Source: an uncultured Rhizobiaceae group bacterium (lineage in GTDB: Bacteria; Pseudomonadota; Alphaproteobacteria; Rhizobiales; Rhizobiaceae). From it: a stretch of 64,000 bases of DNA. Under the pieces are notes generated by a model, which did not search any database, was not told where the DNA came from, and worked only from the letters and a program-made list of their open reading frames with translations. Every line of letters starts with the position of its first letter. The stretch's first letter is position 1. The position numbers were made by a program, and so were the translations under genes. This document shows, piece by piece, positions 18,067 to 27,922 of the stretch. The DNA lies in assembly GCA_937930635.1 (NCBI GenBank), contig CALHCF010000007.1, forward strand, positions 271,514 through 335,513. The letters are read 5' to 3'.

Positions 18067-19359
18067 ATGGCCCCACAAACAGACAATAATCCGGTATCGC
18101 GGGTTTTGGTAAGGCTGGGTATCGGGCACCGCGAAATTCGAGACTATGCAGCCCTGTTGAGCGGTCAGGTCGGACGGCTGGTCTTCTCCCTCATCTTTTT
18201 TGTCACGCTGGCACGGGCACTCAGCCTTGGCGACTTTGGCCTGTTCGCCACAATATCATCGATTGGGGTCGTCCTCTCCCGTATTTCCGGTTTTGGTTTT
18301 ATTTCACCTCTTTACCGGGTTGCAACCACGCGTCCAAACCTCATCGGCGCTTATACATCAGGTTATCTGGTGGCCGTCCTGGCATCGTTTCCTGTGGTTT
18401 GCCTGATCGCAGCCGCCTTTTACTGGACGCTGTACAGCTCCCTTGTCGCCTTCAGCACATTCGCGCTCATTGCTTTTACCGAAATACTGATATGGCGATC
18501 CCTGGAAGCGGTAATCATTGTCAATAACGGCCTGAACAGGTTTGTAATCGGCTCGGGCCTGTCCATTGCAGGCATTGCAGTTAAAGCAGGTGCCGCACTG
18601 ATATTTTCCCTTACCGGCGCGGGAGAGCTGGAGAACTGGGCGCTGATCTATGCCCTGTCCAACGCCGGACTGATGATTGTGGCGGTGATTCTGTTCTATC
18701 CAAAACAGAGATTGCGATGGAAACCCCGGGCCTGGAGCGGCCGCCTGCGCGATGCGCTCGGTGTCTCGGCCGCAGAAGCCCTTTTCTATATTCAGGCAGA
18801 ACTCGACAAGGTTCTGGTGCTGGCGCTTGGTGGAGAAATAATCGCAGGTCTCTATTCAATCCTGATGAGACTGATCGACCTGACAGCCATGCCTCTGCGC
18901 GCCTTCAACGTGCTGCTGGTTCAGTGGATCATGCGGGCCCGACAGGCCGGCAAAGCAACTCGCCTCGGGCTTCTGGCTGACACGGGCCTGTTTGCCGTCT
19001 CGATTGCCGGGTTGCTGGCAATTGCTGGTTTAACTTGGATCGCCCCAGGTGTTCTGGGCGACAACATCACCATGGCAGCAGCATATCTTGTGCCGGCACT
19101 CATGGTTTGTGCTTTTCGCAATGCCATCGAGTATCACACAGAACTGCTCTATGCTCATGAACGCATGTTGGCGCGGGTTTTCCTGCTCATGGCGCTGGCC
19201 GTTATGAAAGCCACACTGCTGGCTATTCTGCTTTCTCAGACTGCCGATTTCGCAATCATTGCGCTGTGGCTCAACGTCCTCTTCGCATCGCTTTATGGGC
19301 TTTCAGCTTTCGTGACCTACAAACGGGTGCTTTCAACCCCTCACCAACTGCCTCAATAG
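18067..19359 (+). CDS. Wzx-like polysaccharide flippase (oligosaccharide/lipid exporter family)
   Basis: This 430-residue protein has 12-14 hydrophobic helices. The amino-terminal SGQVGRLVFSLIFFVTLARALSLGDFGLFA pattern is characteristic of O-antigen/teichoic acid flippases of the MOP superfamily. Role: moving undecaprenyl-linked repeat units to the periplasmic face of the inner membrane. A TTG three bases upstream (18064) is an equally in-frame alternative start. It is divergent from the GH10 gene, and its last 27 bases overlap the end of the DUF6492 gene on the opposite strand. Confidence 0.85.
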   Translation: MAPQTDNNPVSRVLVRLGIGHREIRDYAALLSGQVGRLVFSLIFFVTLARALSLGDFGLFATISSIGVVLSRISGFGFISPLYRVATTRPNLIGAYTSGYLVAVLASFPVVCLIAAAFYWTLYSSLVAFSTFALIAFTEILIWRSLEAVIIVNNGLNRFVIGSGLSIAGIAVKAGAALIFSLTGAGELENWALIYALSNAGLMIVAVILFYPKQRLRWKPRAWSGRLRDALGVSAAEALFYIQAELDKVLVLALGGEIIAGLYSILMRLIDLTAMPLRAFNVLLVQWIMRARQAGKATRLGLLADTGLFAVSIAGLLAIAGLTWIAPGVLGDNITMAAAYLVPALMVCAFRNAIEYHTELLYAHERMLARVFLLMALAVMKATLLAILLSQTADFAIIALWLNVLFASLYGLSAFVTYKRVLSTPHQLPQ

Positions 19360-20217
19360 GGCCGGATCGGTTCCCGTAAAAGACTGAATTCCAATGGCGA
19401 CCTGATCGTCCTCCATCGTTTCGACAAACCCGGCAACACTCTGCGCTGTCAGCGCGTCGCCTGACCAATAGGTCTTGCAAAGAGCTTGCTGCGTGGACCA
19501 GTGGCCTTCTCCAGCCAGGACATCATCGGCAAAAGCGCCATAGATCTGACATTCGGAGAAAGAACGTTCCGAGCCTATGGCAGCGACCCAATGCTTGCCG
19601 CTGACTTCCTCGATACGATGGCACATTTCAACAACCTGTGTCCGCCGCCAGCTTACCAGGTTGTTGATGTAGTCATGCGCAGGAAAATCCGGCTGCGGCA
19701 GTTCAAACAGTCTGGCGGCCCCGCTCGTCCATCGCTTATGCAAGCTCCCATTTTCAGGAAGACCATCGTGAATACCGTCTGATTTTCGGTAGAGGCGAAG
19801 ATCAGCCCCCTGCCATAACTGCCCGGTCGAGAAAGGGCGAACAAACAGCATGTCTGAATCGCAATACAGCAGCCCTGCGTGGGGAATATGATGTGCAATC
19901 GCAATACGGCGCAGCTGTTGAACATGCCAACCCCGCATGGGCCAGGTGCGCGATGAAAACCACAACCGTTTTGAAGAAGCCGAAAGGCCCTGACGGATGC
20001 TGTGAAGCCAGTGCGGCAAAATATCCGATTCATTGATTATGTGACGTTTTGGCCCCTGAAGCTCCATGAACATGTCAAAGTCACTGCCTTCCACCAGAAG
20101 GTAGTGGTCGGGCTTATCTTCAACAAAAGCGTCAATGCTGTCGCACAGCAAGCGGCAGCGCTCGAAATCATCCCGGTAACTGGGAGTTATCAGAGCGACT
20201 TTTCGATGGTCGGACAT
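19333..20217 (-). CDS. DUF6492-family glycosyltransferase-like protein
   Basis: This 294-residue soluble protein has an N-terminal VALITPSYRDDFERC stretch resembling the opening strand of GT-A transferases. A later YCDSDMLFVRPF stretch places a DSD (DxD-like) nucleotide-sugar/metal site near residue 120. The overall pattern fits DUF6492 proteins of alphaproteobacterial capsule and exopolysaccharide loci. Function is inferred as a cytoplasmic sugar transferase; donor and acceptor are unknown. It ends inside the tail of the convergent flippase gene and begins 5 bases after the WecG/TagA stop, so it is the last gene of a three-gene minus-strand operon. Confidence 0.7.
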   Translation of the reverse strand: MSDHRKVALITPSYRDDFERCRLLCDSIDAFVEDKPDHYLLVEGSDFDMFMELQGPKRHIINESDILPHWLHSIRQGLSASSKRLWFSSRTWPMRGWHVQQLRRIAIAHHIPHAGLLYCDSDMLFVRPFSTGQLWQGADLRLYRKSDGIHDGLPENGSLHKRWTSGAARLFELPQPDFPAHDYINNLVSWRRTQVVEMCHRIEEVSGKHWVAAIGSERSFSECQIYGAFADDVLAGEGHWSTQQALCKTYWSGDALTAQSVAGFVETMEDDQVAIGIQSFTGTDPALLRQLVRG

Positions 20218-20222
20218 CGGGC

Positions 20223-21053
20223 TTATCGGCTCTTGCCGCTGAATTTCTGACGCAACACCCGCAGCAAAAATGCCGGATTACCAAGAACATAACGACGCCA
20301 TAACCGATTGGGCTCCAGCCACAGGCGATACAGCCACTCAAACCGCAACTGGCGCATCAACTTGGGTGCCCTGGGCACGCGACTGGCGACAAAATCGAAC
20401 AGCGCACCAACTCCGATAGCAACCTTGGCGTGCTCTTCGGTGCAGTATTCTGCAATCCACATTTCCTGGCGCGGATTACCGAACGCAACCATCAGGATAT
20501 CGGGTGGGTTCTTTTTTAGCTTTGTCAGGATCCGCTTTTGCTTGGCATCATCAAAATAGCCATCGCTGACCACACTGAAGCGGTGGTGCGGAAATCTTTT
20601 TGAGAAATTGGCCGCAGCTTCCTTTGCAACCCCCTCCTGGGCACCCAGCAAACCGACGTGAACGCCATCTTTCAAAAATCCAAGAAGGCCGGGAATGAAA
20701 TCTGTTCCATTGAGGTTGTCGGGAAATTTTGGTCCATAGAGCATGCGAGAGGCGATATCGATGCCAATACCATCAGACAGAACTGAAAATCCTTTTAAAA
20801 CAGAACAGTATTCCTCGTTTTTAAAAGAAATATTAGCACCATGAGCATTGAAAAACGCATATTTCTGGTGCTCACCATTCATAATGGTGCGCTCGATATC
20901 GGCAAAGACATCTGCACGTGAAGCCACGCGAATGTTCACGCCAAGAATATCGCGGACTTCCCGAACTGAGGTCTTATCTGGACCCAAATGTGGGGCCGGC
21001 ACATCCAACGCGCCGATGTTCTCAGTCATGGTGATAAAACCGTACCTTTGCAT
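20223..21053 (-). CDS. WecG/TagA/CpsF-family glycosyltransferase (GT26)
   Basis: The 276 residues carry family hallmarks: the SDGIGI acidic motif near 92, NGTDF near 115, FGNPRQEMWI near 194 and the C-terminal GALFDFVASRVPRAP...EWLYRLWLEPNRLWRRY. These enzymes transfer an N-acetylmannosamine-type sugar to an undecaprenyl-diphosphate-linked acceptor on the cytoplasmic face of the membrane. An alternative in-frame ATG at 21029 would shorten it by eight residues. It lies between the DUF6492 and GT4 genes on the same strand. Confidence 0.9.
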   Translation of the reverse strand: MQRYGFITMTENIGALDVPAPHLGPDKTSVREVRDILGVNIRVASRADVFADIERTIMNGEHQKYAFFNAHGANISFKNEEYCSVLKGFSVLSDGIGIDIASRMLYGPKFPDNLNGTDFIPGLLGFLKDGVHVGLLGAQEGVAKEAAANFSKRFPHHRFSVVSDGYFDDAKQKRILTKLKKNPPDILMVAFGNPRQEMWIAEYCTEEHAKVAIGVGALFDFVASRVPRAPKLMRQLRFEWLYRLWLEPNRLWRRYVLGNPAFLLRVLRQKFSGKSR

Positions 21054-21130
21054 TTCTCAGCCAAAAATGGGCTGTGGAACTTAACAATTGCAGAAAATGA
21101 ACAAAAATAGCTCAAATTGAGCAAACAAGA

Positions 21131-22288
21131 TTAAGCCAATTTTGCAAGACCTCTCTCCAGAGCGGCATGCATCGCAAGCTTTTGTTTACTATGAAAAGCT
21201 GTTCCATCAACAGCGCGTAACGTCCCTTCCCGACTTTTGTTGACCATGGAAATCAATGAGGAGGCAAATACAGCAGGGTCATCGCTGGTTACGCAGTTTT
21301 CGGGAACAATGTTGATCCCACGCAGAGATGATGTCGTGGCGACACAGGCCAGACCCGATTGAAAAGCCTCGATTGTTTTGAGTTGCACTCCCGTTCCGCC
21401 CCGACTGACAAGCGGTACGACACGGACGGATTTAAGAAATTCATGAGCATTTTCAACCCTGCCCAGAAGGCTGATCTGAGAGGACGAGGCTATCGCCCCT
21501 TCAGGAACGTTCCCCGCAATTGCGATACGAAAATGCTCTGGAAGCTTCGGTACTACTTCTTCAGCAAACCACTTTAAGCCAACCAGATTGGGTTGCCACG
21601 TCCATGTTCCGATCAGGCCGATATCATGCGTAAAGTCAGTTGATTGATCACGACAATCAGATCGCTGGGGTGCCACCAGCGGTAGAACACCACTTTTTTC
21701 CCCGCTCAAACCGTGCAACTGACGGTCTGCCTCGCTCAAACACCAGACATAACGTGCGCTCTCGCACAATCCGGCTTCAATGGCCTTCAACAAGCGTGCA
21801 TCACGGCGATACAGAAACCGCTCCAGTGCCGATTCAGCGTGCTCTGCATTTTCGTAAGCGGATTTATGTTCGACATTGTGAGCAACATAAAGGCTCGGTT
21901 TTTCAAGCAATTTTGGATAAGCGGCTGCCATCTGATACGAGTTGATGATGTGTCCATCGATTTTCCCGGCCCGCGCCATTTCCTGTTGCAGTTTGATGTA
22001 GGGCACCTGGGTAATCTTGGCAGCCGATATGGGAAGTCCCTTAACGATTGCCCTGCCTACCCAACCAATCTTTTGAAAAAAGCCGGCATCAGCATTTTCC
22101 AATGGAAGGGTGGAGAAGACATGGGTGTCTTTGTCACGGCTCAGGTATTGACGCGGCTGCGAGAATCCGAAAATTGAAACACGATGGCCCAGCTCACGAA
22201 GCCCCGCGATGATCACATCATTGGCAACTTCAAAGCCGGATATCGGATTGTCATCGGGCACGATGGATGAGAAAAAGGCGAGATGCAT
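21131..22288 (-). CDS. family 4-like glycosyltransferase
   Basis: The protein has 385 residues. The N-terminal GT-B domain includes ISGFEVANDVIIAGLRELGHRVS. The C-terminal domain shows DIGLIGTWTWQPNLVGLKWF, VPLVSRGGTGVQLKTIEAFQ and GLACVATTSSLRGI, the usual donor-binding glutamate region of GT4/GT1 enzymes. It probably adds one sugar of the exopolysaccharide repeat from a nucleotide-sugar donor. It starts a minus-strand operon (GT4, WecG/TagA-like, DUF6492) whose promoter must lie in the 109 bases shared with the divergent GT2 gene. Confidence 0.88.
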   Translation of the reverse strand: MHLAFFSSIVPDDNPISGFEVANDVIIAGLRELGHRVSIFGFSQPRQYLSRDKDTHVFSTLPLENADAGFFQKIGWVGRAIVKGLPISAAKITQVPYIKLQQEMARAGKIDGHIINSYQMAAAYPKLLEKPSLYVAHNVEHKSAYENAEHAESALERFLYRRDARLLKAIEAGLCESARYVWCLSEADRQLHGLSGEKSGVLPLVAPQRSDCRDQSTDFTHDIGLIGTWTWQPNLVGLKWFAEEVVPKLPEHFRIAIAGNVPEGAIASSSQISLLGRVENAHEFLKSVRVVPLVSRGGTGVQLKTIEAFQSGLACVATTSSLRGINIVPENCVTSDDPAVFASSLISMVNKSREGTLRAVDGTAFHSKQKLAMHAALERGLAKLA

Positions 22289-22397
22289 GATATGGATACC
22301 AGTACGGTTTAATCGCTAAGTAAGTGTTTCCCAAGCTGGGCAATTCGTTAAACCAATTGTCTCAATGAAAACGCATGGCGTGTGAACCTTTGCAGCA

Positions 22398-23408
22398 ATG
22401 ATTACCCATCCAAAAATACAACCGCCGGACGAAGGCGACATTTCGGTATGCTGGAGTAACGTCTCGCAGGAAGATCGGTTTGTTGAACTTGTTGTGACCA
22501 TACCAACGTTCAAGCGCCCTGATCACCTGCGCACCACGCTGCAATCAGTCCTGAATCAAAAGACTGAGCGTAAATTTGCAGTCGTGATCATGGATAACCA
22601 CCCGCAGGATGGAGAAGGTGCAGCCGCCGCACAGCAATTGCTTGAACATAGCAAAATCCCGGCAACGGTAATCCTGGCTCACCGCCGGGGAAATTGCGCG
22701 GCCTACAATGCAGGTTGGTACACTGCGCTGGAACGCTATCCGCAAGCCCGCTGGATACAGGTTATCGATGATGATGAAATTGCGCATGAAAACTGGTTAG
22801 ACACCATGACCGAGATGGCGCAACAGACCGGAACCGACTTTGTTGGGGCACCGCAGCACCCGATTTTTGAAGATAACGGCAACCCCAAATGGGCCAGCCA
22901 TCCGGTTTTTCGCCCCCCTTACGACCGGGGTGGAACGGTTCCCATCCTCTACTCATCTGGAAATGTACTCATCGCGACCAAACGGTTGAAAAATCACGGA
23001 CATCCCTGGCTTGATGAGCGGTTTAATTTTCTGGGCGGAGGGGATTCAGACTTTTACTCCCGCTGCAGATCGGTGGGGGCAACCTTTTCCTGGGCGCCGG
23101 ATGGCGGCGTTGATGAAACCACCCCAAAACGACGGACTGAACTTTCCTGGCTCAACTCTCGTAGCTTACGCAATGGTTCAATTTCGGCGCTTATCGAGAA
23201 AAAGGCGGCGACATCTGCCATTGATCACGTTCGACGGCTGGCGAAAAGCCTGCTGCTGCTGGCAGCGTCGCCTTACCGTTCGTTAATGATGTTTGTTAAG
23301 ACAAGGGTGCTAACATTCGCGCTCAACCCTATGAATGTTGCCTTGGGGCGTCTTTTAATGGAATTCGGGTTTGCCAATGAACAATATCGGGCTGCCGACA
23401 AGAACTGA
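22398..23408 (+). CDS. family 2 glycosyltransferase
   Basis: This 336-residue GT-A enzyme has the entry strand VVTIPTFKRPDHLRTTLQSV, the HRRGNCAAYNAGW stretch and the catalytic/metal motif VIDDDEIAHENW near residue 120. Later elements (GGGDSDFYSRC) fit acceptor-side features of the family. It has no membrane helices, so it acts on the cytoplasmic side. It is followed 30 bases later by the ligase/polymerase gene and probably shares its transcript. Confidence 0.9.
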   Translation: MITHPKIQPPDEGDISVCWSNVSQEDRFVELVVTIPTFKRPDHLRTTLQSVLNQKTERKFAVVIMDNHPQDGEGAAAAQQLLEHSKIPATVILAHRRGNCAAYNAGWYTALERYPQARWIQVIDDDEIAHENWLDTMTEMAQQTGTDFVGAPQHPIFEDNGNPKWASHPVFRPPYDRGGTVPILYSSGNVLIATKRLKNHGHPWLDERFNFLGGGDSDFYSRCRSVGATFSWAPDGGVDETTPKRRTELSWLNSRSLRNGSISALIEKKAATSAIDHVRRLAKSLLLLAASPYRSLMMFVKTRVLTFALNPMNVALGRLLMEFGFANEQYRAADKN

Positions 23409-23438
23409 CAGCATTGCCAGCGCCAACAGGTGCGCGCG

Positions 23439-24812
23439 ATGACGATCGCCTACACCACTCCTGAACAACCCCGTGTGCATTCATCATTTCATCTGGCGAT
23501 GACCTGGTTGCCATCGGCGCTTGTCATGACAATTGTCTGGATTTCATTCAGACCTTTCACCACCCAGTTGGACGACGTTTCTGCTGGTGCACCCGGTGGT
23601 GGTGGCGGTGACATTGTCAATCAGATCGGATTTGGCATCCTGGGTCTGGTATGCGGCTGGATGCTGATGAGCCAGGCTTCGCAGCAAATTCGCAACGCAT
23701 TGAAGAACCCGGTGTGGTTCCTGGTGCTGGCTGTGCTTGTTCTGTCTGTAGCAATTGCAGACAGTCCAGGGTCGGCGATCCGTGCCATGGTATTTTCAAT
23801 CATCGTTGTATTTGCGGCCATGACCGCTTTGGCGATGCCGCGTACCATGGATAGTATGGTGCTGGTGTTAAGCTCTGCTGCAATGGCAGCTGTGGTCTTC
23901 TGTTATGTCGCCGTTTTCTTTGTTCCCTCACAAGGTGTTCACGGCTCTTCAGGGTTCGAATCCCAACATGCCGGCCTCTGGCGCGGGGTTTATGATCATA
24001 AAAACGTAGCGGCTTATGTGATGGGGGCCTTTGCGATGATTGGCCTGTTTTGCGCACGCAACGGGCGTCCTGTACTTGGCATTCTGCTATGTGTCCTTTC
24101 AATCCTGTTTGTCATCAACGCCGGATCAAAGACCGTGCTGGGAATTTTGCCCGTCGCCTTTGCAACCGCTGGTCTTGCCCACTGGATTAGCTGGCGTCCT
24201 CTCAAGGCTTTCGTCATTCTGCTGCCGGTTGCCGGTCTTGCCACGGCGACGCTAGGGGCCGTCCTCTATCCTCCCATTTTGGAAAAACTCTGGGAATATA
24301 TCCCCGGCCTCAGCTATACCGGGCGCACAGACCTTTGGATTTTTGGTCTGGAATACCTGCAGAAAACACCCTGGCTGGGTTATGGCTTTGAAAGTTTTTG
24401 GGGCACCACCCGTGTTACCAATCTGGAACAACCTATCGAGTTGAACTGGGATGTGCGGGGCATTGTCCACGGCCACAATTCTTGGCTCGACGCTATGATT
24501 TTCTTTGGCATTCCAGGTGCTCTCGTTGTGGGATTGGCGCTGGTTGTGTCACCGATTGTCGATTATCTGCGCATTCCCCCCACTGGCAATGCAGGACGGT
24601 TGGCCAGCCTGTTCATGGGTATCTGGATTTTTACCGCACTGGGCGCCAATCTGGAATCCTTTTTCTTCCGGCGCGCAGACCCTTTCTGGTTCTGTATGCT
24701 GATCGCAATCATAGGGTTGCGCATTACGGCCCATATAACGGTAACTCAGCGGCGCAATGCCGGAAGGCCGATCCCGATGGCCTCAAACCCACCATCGGCA
24801 GCCAGCGTCTGA
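23439..24812 (+). CDS. O-antigen ligase/Wzy-like polymerase family membrane protein
   Basis: About 457 residues with ten or more membrane helices. The large periplasmic loop contains GRTDLWIFGLEYLQKTPWLGYGFESFW and HGHNSWLDAMIFFG, the arginine and H-x-x-x-x-D-like pattern of the Wzy_C (O-antigen ligase) family. It would polymerise or transfer lipid-linked glycan. The ATG at 23439 is preceded by AGG at a suitable spacing; a GTG nine bases earlier (23430) is the alternative. Its final 67 bases overlap the end of the convergent SDR gene. Confidence 0.85.
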   Translation: MTIAYTTPEQPRVHSSFHLAMTWLPSALVMTIVWISFRPFTTQLDDVSAGAPGGGGGDIVNQIGFGILGLVCGWMLMSQASQQIRNALKNPVWFLVLAVLVLSVAIADSPGSAIRAMVFSIIVVFAAMTALAMPRTMDSMVLVLSSAAMAAVVFCYVAVFFVPSQGVHGSSGFESQHAGLWRGVYDHKNVAAYVMGAFAMIGLFCARNGRPVLGILLCVLSILFVINAGSKTVLGILPVAFATAGLAHWISWRPLKAFVILLPVAGLATATLGAVLYPPILEKLWEYIPGLSYTGRTDLWIFGLEYLQKTPWLGYGFESFWGTTRVTNLEQPIELNWDVRGIVHGHNSWLDAMIFFGIPGALVVGLALVVSPIVDYLRIPPTGNAGRLASLFMGIWIFTALGANLESFFFRRADPFWFCMLIAIIGLRITAHITVTQRRNAGRPIPMASNPPSAASV

Positions 24813-25516
24813 CCCGTGATAAAACTTGCTTCGTTGGAGCAAAGAAAACAGATCGCACTGGCAATCTCATCTTCACTGCCATAGCGGTTCAGCGCGATTG
24901 CATCATGGTAGGCAGATCGAATTTCGGGGGTATGAACCGCAAGGGCGAGTTTTGTATCAACAGGCCCCGGTGCCACACAATTGGCGCGAATGCCCAGTTC
25001 GCCCAGTTCAGCGGCCTGTTGCAAAGTCAGTTGAATGACTGCCGCCTTTGACGTTCCATAGGCCACACGCAATGTACTGGCTCGCAGACCTGAAATGGAT
25101 GCAATATTGACAATTGCCGCTGTTCCATCCTTTGCCGATCTGGCCAGCAGCGGTGTCATGGCCTGCGACATCAAGAAAACACCATCAAGATTGGTGGCCA
25201 TCACACGGCGCCACCGCTCAAATGTCGTATCGGCAATGGGACCAAAATCGGCGACACCGGCATTGTTTACAAGTGCGTTACAGCATCCAAACTGACGGTC
25301 AATATCTGTTGCAAGCTTCTCAACCTGATGCGGGTCCGAAACATCAGCCTCAAACACGAAAGCATCATCTCCGCAGGCAGTTGCGGCTTTACGCAGCTCC
25401 GAGCCGTCAATATCGACAAGGGCAACCTGCATTCCCTGGTTCAAAAACCGGCGCGCTGTGGCAAGACCTATTCCCCGTGCACCGCCGGTAACAACGGCCA
25501 CCTCTTTTCTAGCCAT
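24746..25516 (-). CDS. short-chain dehydrogenase/reductase
   Basis: The 256 residues form a classical SDR. It has the cofactor motif TGGARGIGLATA near residue 10, an NNAGVADFG stretch near 85, catalytic serine in NIASISGLRAS and catalytic YGTSK near 152. The C-terminus (TGQTLAADGGFEAIG) is typical. The ATG at 25516 fits the family length; an earlier in-frame codon at 25582 lies inside the upstream threonine aldolase gene. Coding regions overlap that gene by 8 bases, so the two are probably co-transcribed. Substrate unknown. Confidence 0.88.
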   Translation of the reverse strand: MARKEVAVVTGGARGIGLATARRFLNQGMQVALVDIDGSELRKAATACGDDAFVFEADVSDPHQVEKLATDIDRQFGCCNALVNNAGVADFGPIADTTFERWRRVMATNLDGVFLMSQAMTPLLARSAKDGTAAIVNIASISGLRASTLRVAYGTSKAAVIQLTLQQAAELGELGIRANCVAPGPVDTKLALAVHTPEIRSAYHDAIALNRYGSEDEIASAICFLCSNEASFITGQTLAADGGFEAIGIGLPALRR

Positions 25517-26576
25517 TGGTTTGCCCCAACCAGCTGGAAAATCCGTCCACGATGACGTCAATATCGCTGCTTTCCACGTCAAGATGCGCCACCAGCCTCA
25601 CTGTCTGAGTAGCATCCGGATCTCCGACGATAACGTGCCGCTCCATCATGTGTTCGCTGAGAGGTCTTGAGCCCTTATTGACAACTTTCATCCAAACCAT
25701 ATTGGTTTGAACCGACTTCATATCGATCTCGATTCCCTCAATTTCTGTAAGACGTTTGGCCAGTACTGCGGCTTTCTCATGATCCTCTTCAAGCCGGTCG
25801 ATATGGTGGTCCAGCGCATAAAGGCCGCAGGCAGCAAGCACTCCGGCCTGCCGCATTCCACCACCCAGAATTTTTCGATTTCGCCTGGCCTGTTCGATAA
25901 ATTGATGGGAACCGCAAAGCATCGAACCGACAGGTGTTCCAAGGCCTTTCGACAGACAAAGCGAGACACTGTCCATTGGCTCGGTCAGCTCTTTTGCCGG
26001 TCTGCCGGATTTCACAGCCGCATTCATCAGCCGCGCTCCATCCAAATGCAGAGCAAGACCATTAGCTTTCGCCACCTGTGCAACCCGCAGCATATCTTCT
26101 TGATCAACGACACGACCATTGAAGGTATTTTCGACGCAAATCAGTTTGCTGATTGCAAAATGTGGATCATCAGGTCGGATTGCCGCCTCGACCTCACTGG
26201 CCTCCAAAGCACCGTTCTCATTGGGGTGCAGGTGACAGGGCGAAATGCCACCCAGCACAGCCGCACCAGCAGCCTCATATTTTGGAATATGATAGCCTAC
26301 ACCACCAATATATTCGTCACCGCGCCCGCAATGGTTAAGAAGTGCAATCAGGTTACTTTGCGTACCAGAGGTAACGAACAAGCCGGCCTCTTTGCCCAAC
26401 AATTCCGCCGTGCGCTCTTCAAGCGCCCGAACCGTTGGATCATCACCATAAACATCATCTCCCACATCGGCTTCGGCCATGGCCTTGCGCATGCCAGGCG
26501 ACGGGCGGGTGACTGTGTCACTGCGCAAATCAATTTGTCGGTTTCCCGCCCTAGCTTTGGGCATATTTGAATACAT
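25509..26576 (-). CDS. low-specificity threonine aldolase / beta-eliminating lyase (GntG family)
   Basis: This 355-residue PLP enzyme of the L-allo-threonine aldolase group has IDLRSDTVTRPSPGMR at the start and the aspartate in ALHLDGARLMNAAV. The PLP lysine lies in SLCLSKGLGTPVGSML, about residue 208. Expected reaction: cleavage of threonine or allo-threonine to glycine and acetaldehyde. It is the first gene of a pair with the downstream SDR. Confidence in the exact substrate is lower than in the family. Confidence 0.88.
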   Translation of the reverse strand: MYSNMPKARAGNRQIDLRSDTVTRPSPGMRKAMAEADVGDDVYGDDPTVRALEERTAELLGKEAGLFVTSGTQSNLIALLNHCGRGDEYIGGVGYHIPKYEAAGAAVLGGISPCHLHPNENGALEASEVEAAIRPDDPHFAISKLICVENTFNGRVVDQEDMLRVAQVAKANGLALHLDGARLMNAAVKSGRPAKELTEPMDSVSLCLSKGLGTPVGSMLCGSHQFIEQARRNRKILGGGMRQAGVLAACGLYALDHHIDRLEEDHEKAAVLAKRLTEIEGIEIDMKSVQTNMVWMKVVNKGSRPLSEHMMERHVIVGDPDATQTVRLVAHLDVESSDIDVIVDGFSSWLGQTNG

Positions 26577-26644
26577 AGGATGGCTTCCATTTTATGGGCT
26601 GTTTCTCGCGCTATCCAAGCCCAAATCACGACTGTTTAGAAGCC

Positions 26645-27922
26645 CTAATCCAGCACCAAATTGCTTGGCACCTTTTCGGGTTTACCCAATCGTCCCCGCA
26701 AACCGGCTTCATCACTGAGTGCTTCCAGAAAAGCCAGCAAATCTGAAAACTCTTCATTCTCAAGTTGAACTTTGGGCATCTCAATACGCGCCATCATCTT
26801 TTCGACCAGATGGCGCACATCACTGTGCAACCGACCCTCAAGACTCCTGCTGGTCGTGAAGTTTTTTAGCGCAGTTCCTGGATCAATATGAGCCTGCAAC
26901 AGATCCTCAATCTTCTCGTAACTGCCGGCATGACCATAAGGAGCCGTGTAGACAACATTGCGAAGCGAGGGGGTCTTCATTTTGAAAACATCCTCAGGCC
27001 TGTTTGTCACCAAGACACGACCCCGGCGCACGTCGCCTGCACCTTCGCTCAGGTCTTCATCAAACCGCCAAAGCGCAAGACCAACAGCATGGAACCGATG
27101 ATCGGTCTGAAAGGCCCCACTGTGGCAAGTGCTGCACTGAGCTTTGCCATAGAACAGATCCAATCCTCGCCTTTGTTTTGCGGAAAGCGCATTCACCTCA
27201 CCTCTCAAAAACCGATCAAAAGGTGAATTATCAGCACGCCACTCGTATCCCACAAAGGCAGAAATCGCATTTGCAATTTCAACGATCGTGACATCGCGAT
27301 GCCGTTTCAACTTGGGGTAAGCCGCCTGCACATAGGGCCAGTATTCCGGCAAATCACGGATGCGTTTGGCAAGCGCATCCCAGATCGCTTCATTGCCCTG
27401 ATGCGCAACTTCGGCAATCTCGTTTTTCACCCGGCCAACCAGTTCATCGTCGGCAAGTGCCGGAAACAATGCCTGCACGGCCAGAATATCTCGCAGACCC
27501 TCCGGTGGCATCGCTTTGCCCGGAACCTTGAAACTGCCGTCAGAATTTAGAGTGACCCGCCCATCTGTAAACATGCTGACAAACTCCCGGGCACCCAGAT
27601 TAAACAGAGGGGGAGCATGATCGGGAGAAGGTTTGAGAGCATCGTAGATCGGCAAACCATTGATCGCCAGATCATCAACCGCCGACTCTTTGGAAGGATC
27701 GAGCAAAAACCCGTTGGACGACCCGCGATCATGGTTGTGGCAGGTGGCACAAGCCACCCGATAGGTACCGGACAGCACACGGTCATAAAACAAAAGACGC
27801 CCCAGCTCGATCTGCGCCTGCGAATAGCGTCGGTAATCGCTGTCGCGCACCTGATCGGGGCGTTCGCCAGCAAAGGCAAAGCCGCAAATCCAAACGAGAA
27901 GAAACGACAGCACGTATCTCAC
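26645..27922 (-). CDS. di-haem cytochrome c peroxidase/MauG-family protein
   Basis: The 425 residues begin with a Sec signal peptide ending near FAFAGERPD. Two c-type haem sites are present: CATCHN near residue 60 and CSTCHS near 254. The arrangement RLLFYDRVLSGTYRVACATCHNHDRG and later TPSLRNVVYTAPYGHAGSY are typical of bacterial cytochrome c peroxidase/MauG proteins. It acts in the periplasm, either reducing hydrogen peroxide or oxidising a partner protein. Its start codon overlaps the PhzF stop by four bases. Confidence 0.9.
   Translation of the reverse strand: MRYVLSFLLVWICGFAFAGERPDQVRDSDYRRYSQAQIELGRLLFYDRVLSGTYRVACATCHNHDRGSSNGFLLDPSKESAVDDLAINGLPIYDALKPSPDHAPPLFNLGAREFVSMFTDGRVTLNSDGSFKVPGKAMPPEGLRDILAVQALFPALADDELVGRVKNEIAEVAHQGNEAIWDALAKRIRDLPEYWPYVQAAYPKLKRHRDVTIVEIANAISAFVGYEWRADNSPFDRFLRGEVNALSAKQRRGLDLFYGKAQCSTCHSGAFQTDHRFHAVGLALWRFDEDLSEGAGDVRRGRVLVTNRPEDVFKMKTPSLRNVVYTAPYGHAGSYEKIEDLLQAHIDPGTALKNFTTSRSLEGRLHSDVRHLVEKMMARIEMPKVQLENEEFSDLLAFLEALSDEAGLRGRLGKPEKVPSNLVLD

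Noticed and set aside
23945..23975. tRNA T-loop-like GGGTTCGAATCCC
   Set aside because: It lies within the O-antigen ligase coding region, and no acceptor, D or anticodon arms surround it.
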